Positions 60,455-64,000 of a stretch of 64,000 nt of DNA are shown piece after piece. Below the pieces are notes generated by a model that was not told the DNA's origin, did no database searches, and saw only the letters and a program-made list of their open reading frames with translations. The translations under genes were made by a program, and so were the position numbers. Source of the stretch: Oceanobacter antarcticus (GTDB lineage Bacteria > Pseudomonadota > Gammaproteobacteria > Pseudomonadales > Oceanobacteraceae); NCBI RefSeq assembly GCF_044962685.1, contig NZ_JBBKTX010000002.1, positions 198,108 through 262,107 on the forward strand. The letters run 5' to 3'. Position 1 is the stretch's first letter, and each line of letters opens with the position of its first letter.

Positions 60455-61898
60455 CCTCGCCCGGAGACGACCGCTGTCACTCAACAGCCGGGTGATGTTG
60501 TTTGTCGCGATCGCCATCAGCCTGAGTCTGCTGATGATCGGCCATCTGGTGCAAAAGGAGGTGGAGCGCCATTTTGCTGAACAGGATGCCGACGAATTGG
60601 TGGTGATTACCCGTGCTGTTGAGAAGGCCCTGCAAACGGCGAAGGATCAGGGTCTGGCTCCGGAGGACGCCCTTGCGCGAGCTGTGTCTGGCCATCACGG
60701 CGTCTATTTTCAAGTTTGGGATGATGCTGGACGTCTGGTCTATAGTTCCGTGGACACCGGATCTTTGCTACAGGCGAACACCTATGCCCCTGTGGCCCGC
60801 ATCCAGGTAGACAATCTGTACACCTGGCAATCTGATGGCAAAACCTACCGTGGCACTGCCACCCATACCCGCATCGCGGGCCAGGACTATCGCATCGTCG
60901 CTGCCATCGATATGGATTTCCACATCCACTTTCTGGAAAATTTTCGTCGCAGCTTGTGGATGATCATGGTGGCGGCAGGGGCCATCACTCTCCTGGCGGC
61001 CTGGTATGGCGTGCATCAGGGGCATGCCCCAATACGTACTCTCAGTGAGACTATGGGTAATGTCCAGGCTGATCGGCTGCATGTGCGTCTCGATCCCGAT
61101 ACCGTGCCGGGGGAGCTGAAAACGCTGGTTGATTCGTTCAACCATATGATTGGGCGATTGGAGGACAGTTTTGTTCGACTTTCTCATTTCTCCGCTGATA
61201 TCGCCCATGAATTGCGCACACCGCTAACCAACCTGATCACCCAGACTCAGGTGGGTTTGGGTAAGTCCAGAAGCCTGGAAGAATATCGCGAACTGTTATA
61301 TTCAAACCTGGAAGAACAGGAGCGCCTGACCAAAATGGTTAATGACATGCTCTGGCTGGCCCAGAGCGAACACGGCCTGCTCAAGCCTGTCTGGGAACCG
61401 CTGGATCTGGCTCGTGAAGTGCGCGAGCTGTTCGATTTTTTCGAGGCGCTGGCGGAGGAAAAACACATCGAATTGGTATTGGAGGGAAAGGCGCCAATCA
61501 TACAGGGTGACCGCGCCATGCTGCGTCGTGCATTATCCAATCTGCTGTCCAATGCCCTACGTCATACACCTGAGGAGGGACGAGTGCTGGTCCGGCTGGA
61601 TTCATCGGGCGAGGGTAGGGCGTTACTCAGCGTACAGAATCCGGGGCCGGAAATTCCAGCCGAGCATTTGCCCAGGGTTTTCGACCGGTTTTACCGGGTC
61701 GATCCCTCCCGACAACGACAAAGCGAAGGTGCTGGTTTGGGGTTGGCTATCGTCAAGTCCATAGTCGAAGCTCATGAGGGAAACATCGAGGTGATCTCCG
61801 AACGCGGCGTTACGCGTTTCACGATCAACTTACCCAGAGCAGCCGATGCAGAGGTAACTGTTATGGGAGAAAGTGATGAGTCAACTGACCATCGGTAA
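60441..61898 (+). CDS. copS: Heavy-metal sensor histidine kinase
   Basis: 485 residues from the ATG at 60441. Two membrane helices (about 15-35 and 173-193) flank a periplasmic sensor; then HAMP, phospho-accepting His256 (IAHELRTPLTNL), N box (NLLSNALRHTP) and G boxes (EGAGLGLAIVKSI). It senses periplasmic Cu or Ag and phosphorylates CopR. Its 3' end overlaps merR by 23 bp. Confidence 0.93.
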   Translation: MTKVSLARRRPLSLNSRVMLFVAIAISLSLLMIGHLVQKEVERHFAEQDADELVVITRAVEKALQTAKDQGLAPEDALARAVSGHHGVYFQVWDDAGRLVYSSVDTGSLLQANTYAPVARIQVDNLYTWQSDGKTYRGTATHTRIAGQDYRIVAAIDMDFHIHFLENFRRSLWMIMVAAGAITLLAAWYGVHQGHAPIRTLSETMGNVQADRLHVRLDPDTVPGELKTLVDSFNHMIGRLEDSFVRLSHFSADIAHELRTPLTNLITQTQVGLGKSRSLEEYRELLYSNLEEQERLTKMVNDMLWLAQSEHGLLKPVWEPLDLAREVRELFDFFEALAEEKHIELVLEGKAPIIQGDRAMLRRALSNLLSNALRHTPEEGRVLVRLDSSGEGRALLSVQNPGPEIPAEHLPRVFDRFYRVDPSRQRQSEGAGLGLAIVKSIVEAHEGNIEVISERGVTRFTINLPRAADAEVTVMGESDESTDHR

Positions 61899-62280
61899 AC
61901 TGGCGCAAGCAGCACAGGTCAGTGTCGAAACCATCCGTTATTACGAACGTCGCCAGCTTATCGAGCAACCGCCAAAACCAGCACAGGGATACCGACGTTA
62001 CCCAAAAACTACCCTGGCGCGGGTCTTGTTCATCAAACGCGCCCAGGAACTGGGATTCACTTTGGAAGAAATCGATAATCTGTTGGCGCTTGGAGAATCG
62101 CATTGCGAAGAGGTACAAGGCCTGGCTGAAGGTAAGCTGGCCGAGGTGCGGGCGAAAATTAACGACCTGCACCGATTGGAGCAAGTCCTGGAGCATCTAT
62201 TGATTCAGTGCCGCACCAATCCCGATAATGCGGTTTGCCCCATTGTGGAATCCTTGCAACCCCCTTCCGAGCAATCATAA
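61876..62280 (+). CDS. merR: MerR-type mercury-responsive regulator
   Basis: 134 residues from the ATG at 61876 (a GTG at 61873 is in frame). HTH (residues 4-40, TIGKLAQAAQVSVETIRYYERRQLIEQP), a coiled coil, and the three mercury-binding cysteines Cys77, Cys112 and Cys121 spaced as in classical MerR. It represses and activates the mer promoter. It reads in the same direction as merT, not divergently as in most mer operons, and overlaps the copS end. Confidence 0.92.
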   Translation: MSQLTIGKLAQAAQVSVETIRYYERRQLIEQPPKPAQGYRRYPKTTLARVLFIKRAQELGFTLEEIDNLLALGESHCEEVQGLAEGKLAEVRAKINDLHRLEQVLEHLLIQCRTNPDNAVCPIVESLQPPSEQS

Positions 62281-62306
62281 ATGGGCGATCAATCATAAAT
62301 TTGAAC

Positions 62307-62337
62307 TTGACTCCGTACCTGAGTACGGTGGTTACAC
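62307..62337 (+). promoter_or_regulatory. merT promoter/operator
   Basis: TTGACT (62307-62312), 19-bp spacer, TTACAC (62332-62337). The palindrome CCGTAC-CTGA-GTACGG (62313-62328) lies in the spacer, as in known mer operators. Confidence 0.85.
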
Positions 62338-62370
62338 TGGCTTCATCACAATTATAGGGTGAAGTCAGCC

Positions 62371-62730
62371 ATGACCCCAAAACATAAACTCGCTGGAAGC
62401 AACGTACCCGTTATAGGTGGCGTGATTGCCGCTATCGGTGCGAGTCTGTGCTGTGTCGGACCTTTTGTGTTGCTGACGCTGGGCGTCAGCGGCGCCTGGA
62501 TCGGCAACCTGACACTGCTGGAGCCTTATCGTCCTTTCTTTATTGTCATCGTGTTGTTGCTGTTCGGTTGGGCTGGCTGGCAGGTTCATCGACCAATCGA
62601 GGCCTGTGCGTCGGGCACCGCCTGCGCCGTACCGCAAACACGGAAACGGCGGCAGATTATTGTCTGGACCACGGCAATCATCGCGCTGATCCTCGTCAGC
62701 AGTAGTTACTGGATTCCCCTGTTTGCCTGA
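62371..62730 (+). CDS. merT: Mercuric ion transport protein MerT
   Basis: 119 residues from the ATG at 62371 (GGGTGAAG upstream). Three membrane helices and the two Hg(II)-carrying Cys pairs: Cys27-Cys28 (LCCVGP) and Cys79, Cys85 (EACASGTAC). It moves Hg(II) into the cytoplasm. It is normally coupled to mercuric reductase, which is absent here. Confidence 0.93.
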   Translation: MTPKHKLAGSNVPVIGGVIAAIGASLCCVGPFVLLTLGVSGAWIGNLTLLEPYRPFFIVIVLLLFGWAGWQVHRPIEACASGTACAVPQTRKRRQIIVWTTAIIALILVSSSYWIPLFA

Positions 62731-62768
62731 AAAAATGGCGCTCACCGTTAAAGACTCTGGAGCCAACC

Positions 62769-63056
62769 ATGCAGAAAATCATTCTCAGTATCGTATTCAC
62801 CCTCGCCAGCTTCTCGGCCTGGGCCAAGCCACAAACCCTCACGCTGGACCTGCCAACCATGAACTGTGCCATGTGCCCAATCACCGTCAAAAAAACGCTG
62901 ACCAAGGCAGAAGGAGTAACCAATGCTGAAGTCAACTATGAAAAAAAGCAAGCGGTGGTGACCTTCGAAGATACCAAGACCAGCGCCGAAAAACTGATCG
63001 AAGCGACCACCAATGCCGGTTATCCCTCAACGATCGTTAGCGAAAAAAAACCATGA
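62769..63056 (+). CDS. merP: Periplasmic mercury-binding protein MerP
   Basis: 95 residues, signal peptide (IILSIVFTLASFSAWA), HMA domain with NCAMCP at Cys33 and Cys36. It hands Hg(II) to MerT. 4-bp overlap with the next gene. Confidence 0.93.
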   Translation: MQKIILSIVFTLASFSAWAKPQTLTLDLPTMNCAMCPITVKKTLTKAEGVTNAEVNYEKKQAVVTFEDTKTSAEKLIEATTNAGYPSTIVSEKKP

Positions 63057-63280
63057 CAGAAGTCATTCTACAATCGGAACTGACTTGCCCCGAATGCGGC
63101 CATAGAAAGATCGAAACCATGCCGACAGATACTTGCCAATGGTTTTATGAATGCGAAGGTTGTCATACATTATTGAAGCCGAAGGCCGGTAATTGCTGTG
63201 TGTACTGTTCCTATGGATCGGTGCCATGTCCTCCGGTACAGCTCAACCCGAAGTCAAAAGGTTGCTGCGACTCACCATGA
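63053..63280 (+). CDS. GDCCVxC-domain heavy-metal protein
   Basis: 75 residues with two Cys clusters: CPECGHRK and the family core GNCCVYCSYGSVPCPP, ending in GCCDS. These small Cys-rich proteins accompany mer operons; the core here starts GNCC in place of GDCC. Probably a cytoplasmic metal binder. Confidence 0.85.
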   Translation: MTEVILQSELTCPECGHRKIETMPTDTCQWFYECEGCHTLLKPKAGNCCVYCSYGSVPCPPVQLNPKSKGCCDSP

Positions 63281-63284
63281 CAGG

Positions 63285-63668
63285 TCAACCCCTTGAAAGT
63301 GCGCCATAGTGCATAACAATGGCAGCCAAACTCATACACCAGAATAAGCCAATGGCCAAAACGGCGGGCCAGCTTTTAGGTAAATTAATGCTGCTTTTTT
63401 CGACCTGCGTTTGGAACTCATGCCATAAAGGCTCAGGGATTAACTTTACCGCCAGATAGATCCCAAACGGCAAGAGTATGAGGTCATCCACATAGCCCAG
63501 AACGGGGATGAAGTCTGGGATCAGGTCGATGGGGCTCAGCGCGTAGGCAACAACAATCACGACGAGGCATTTCGCTGCAATGGGTGTTCTTGGATCACGG
63601 CTTGCCAAGTACAGGGCTTTAACCTGTTGCTTTATGTCTCGCGCAAAACATTTGAGCCGCTTATTCAT
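63285..63668 (-). CDS. YkvA-family (DUF1232) membrane protein
   Basis: 127 residues, DUF1232 motif SPIDLIPDFIPVLGYVDDLI between two hydrophobic segments. Function unknown. It converges with the mer genes and its start overlaps the end of the MerR remnant (ATGA), suggesting an old two-gene operon. Confidence 0.85.
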   Translation of the reverse strand: MNKRLKCFARDIKQQVKALYLASRDPRTPIAAKCLVVIVVAYALSPIDLIPDFIPVLGYVDDLILLPFGIYLAVKLIPEPLWHEFQTQVEKSSINLPKSWPAVLAIGLFWCMSLAAIVMHYGALSRG

Positions 63669-63919
63669 TGCCCATCAGTTTCCTTGTCGAAAGACTCAAG
63701 GATCGGACAGCCCTCTTCGCGGGTACCGCAGAGATTGGTTAGAAGGCGCAGTTCGTTCCTCAAAGTGGTTAATTCGGTCAAATGCTGTTCTACCTCCTCC
63801 AGTTTATGATGTGCCAGCTCCCGGACTTTAGGCTTCGCTTTTTGCGGATTTTCCCTGAACTTAAGCAACTGGGTTATCTCGTAAACGCTCAAACAACCCC
63901 ATCTAAAATCACTACTCAA
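63665..63919 (-). pseudogene. Truncated MerR-family regulator remnant
   Basis: 84 codons matching only the C-terminal dimerisation half of a metal regulator (LSVYEITQLLKFRENP, then REEGCPILESF). The DNA-binding half is missing and an in-frame stop lies 9 bp upstream of the only start, a TTG. The likely cause is the mobile element that begins at the right edge. Confidence 0.7.
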
Positions 63920-63928
63920 TTCATTCTA

Positions 63929-63959
63929 AGCTGTCTTCAAATTCTTCAACGAGACAGCT
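63929..63959. repeat. Inverted repeat before the edge gene
   Basis: AGCTGTCT-N15-AGACAGCT, perfect 8-bp arms, ending one base before the ATG of the edge gene. It could be part of the insertion sequence's end or a regulatory hairpin. Confidence 0.4.
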
Positions 63960-63960
63960 C

Positions 63961-64000
63961 ATGACTAAATCCGAACAATGGCAGCAGCACATCAACCTTT
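63961..64000 (+). mobile_element. Start of a probable IS66-type insertion sequence gene (tnpA), cut by the window
   Basis: MTKSEQWQQHINL is typical of the first residues of IS66-family TnpA accessory proteins. Only 13 codons are visible, so the call rests on this short match and on the truncated neighbour. Confidence 0.45.

Noticed and set aside
1..64000. tRNA, rRNA and CRISPR arrays
   Set aside because: None could be found by eye: no cloverleaf-like sequence, no rRNA-like segment, and no regularly spaced direct repeats of the right size.

Overview
The window is most of an integrative and conjugative element (ICE) of the PFGI-1 / ICEHin1056 type (type G mating-pair formation), with a large copper and mercury resistance cargo at its right end. 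The host is most likely a gammaproteobacterium: this ICE family, CopABRS, CusCBA, MerTP, Anr/FNR-type boxes and a mid-range base composition all fit. The sequence does not show the species. The ICE backbone is more G+C-rich than three of its cargo islands (19.4-24.2 kb and 31.9-33.7 kb are visibly A+T-richer).

Layout. 0-2.65 kb: 5'-truncated P4-type integrase, AlpA-like excisionase, a LexA/CI-type repressor and a Cro-like protein; matching operator sites lie at both the alpA and the repressor/cro promoters. 2.6-8.5 kb: maintenance and replication (ParB-like, DUF2857, STY4528 replication protein, PFL_4669, a small ParR-like protein, ParM-like actin). 8.5-11.1 kb: DUF3577, RadC and DUF6573 genes with hairpin-rich spacers that look like a leading region, followed by about 840 bp of hairpin-rich non-coding DNA. 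11.1-11.9 kb: a second tyrosine recombinase. 12.0-17.6 kb: first transfer block (PilL-like, TIGR03759, lytic transglycosylase, TIGR03765, TraD coupling protein, TIGR03747). 17.6-24.2 kb: cargo island 1 (Xre/RES toxin-antitoxin, DEDDh exonuclease, 1203-residue YobI-like P-loop NTPase, trypsin-like protease). 24.4-31.9 kb: second transfer block from RAQPRD to the VirB4/TraC ATPase. 31.9-33.7 kb: cargo island 2 on the opposite strand (unknown protein plus a DUF488 protein). 33.9-38.6 kb: third transfer block (TIGR03757, TIGR03756/TraU, TIGR03755, TraG). No relaxase, ParA, topoisomerase or SSB gene is visible; if present they lie outside the window.

39-63.3 kb is the metal cargo. Cu(I)/Ag(I) export: DUF411 lipoprotein, CusC, CusB, CusA, flanked by two small exported Cys/His-rich proteins, each with an Anr/FNR-type box upstream. 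A MerR-family regulator with a textbook 19-bp-spacer promoter precedes an HMA protein, a CopA P1B-ATPase, a cupredoxin, a PII-like protein, DUF2933, an ICMT-like methyltransferase, a Met/His-rich protein, two HMA-like paralogues without CxxC, an APC permease, a ferritin-like protein and DUF5676. On the minus strand lie CopA oxidase, CopB, a Met/His-rich protein and a cytochrome c, divergent from copRS with a cop box between. A mer module (merR, merT, merP, GDCCVxC protein) follows with no merA. The right edge has a YkvA-domain gene, a truncated MerR-family remnant and the first codons of what looks like an IS66-type insertion sequence gene.

How it works together: the repressor/Cro/AlpA/integrase set decides integration versus excision; ParB/ParM and the replication genes maintain the excised form; TraD, TraC/VirB4 and the TIGR037xx proteins build the mating channel; the cargo gives the host metal resistance and, by inference, anti-phage or anti-plasmid functions. 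The most interesting unexplained content is the NTPase-protease pair at 19.4-24.2 kb, the DUF488 pair at 31.9-33.7 kb, the hairpin-rich region at 8.5-11.1 kb, and the predicted oxygen-responsive control of the copper genes.
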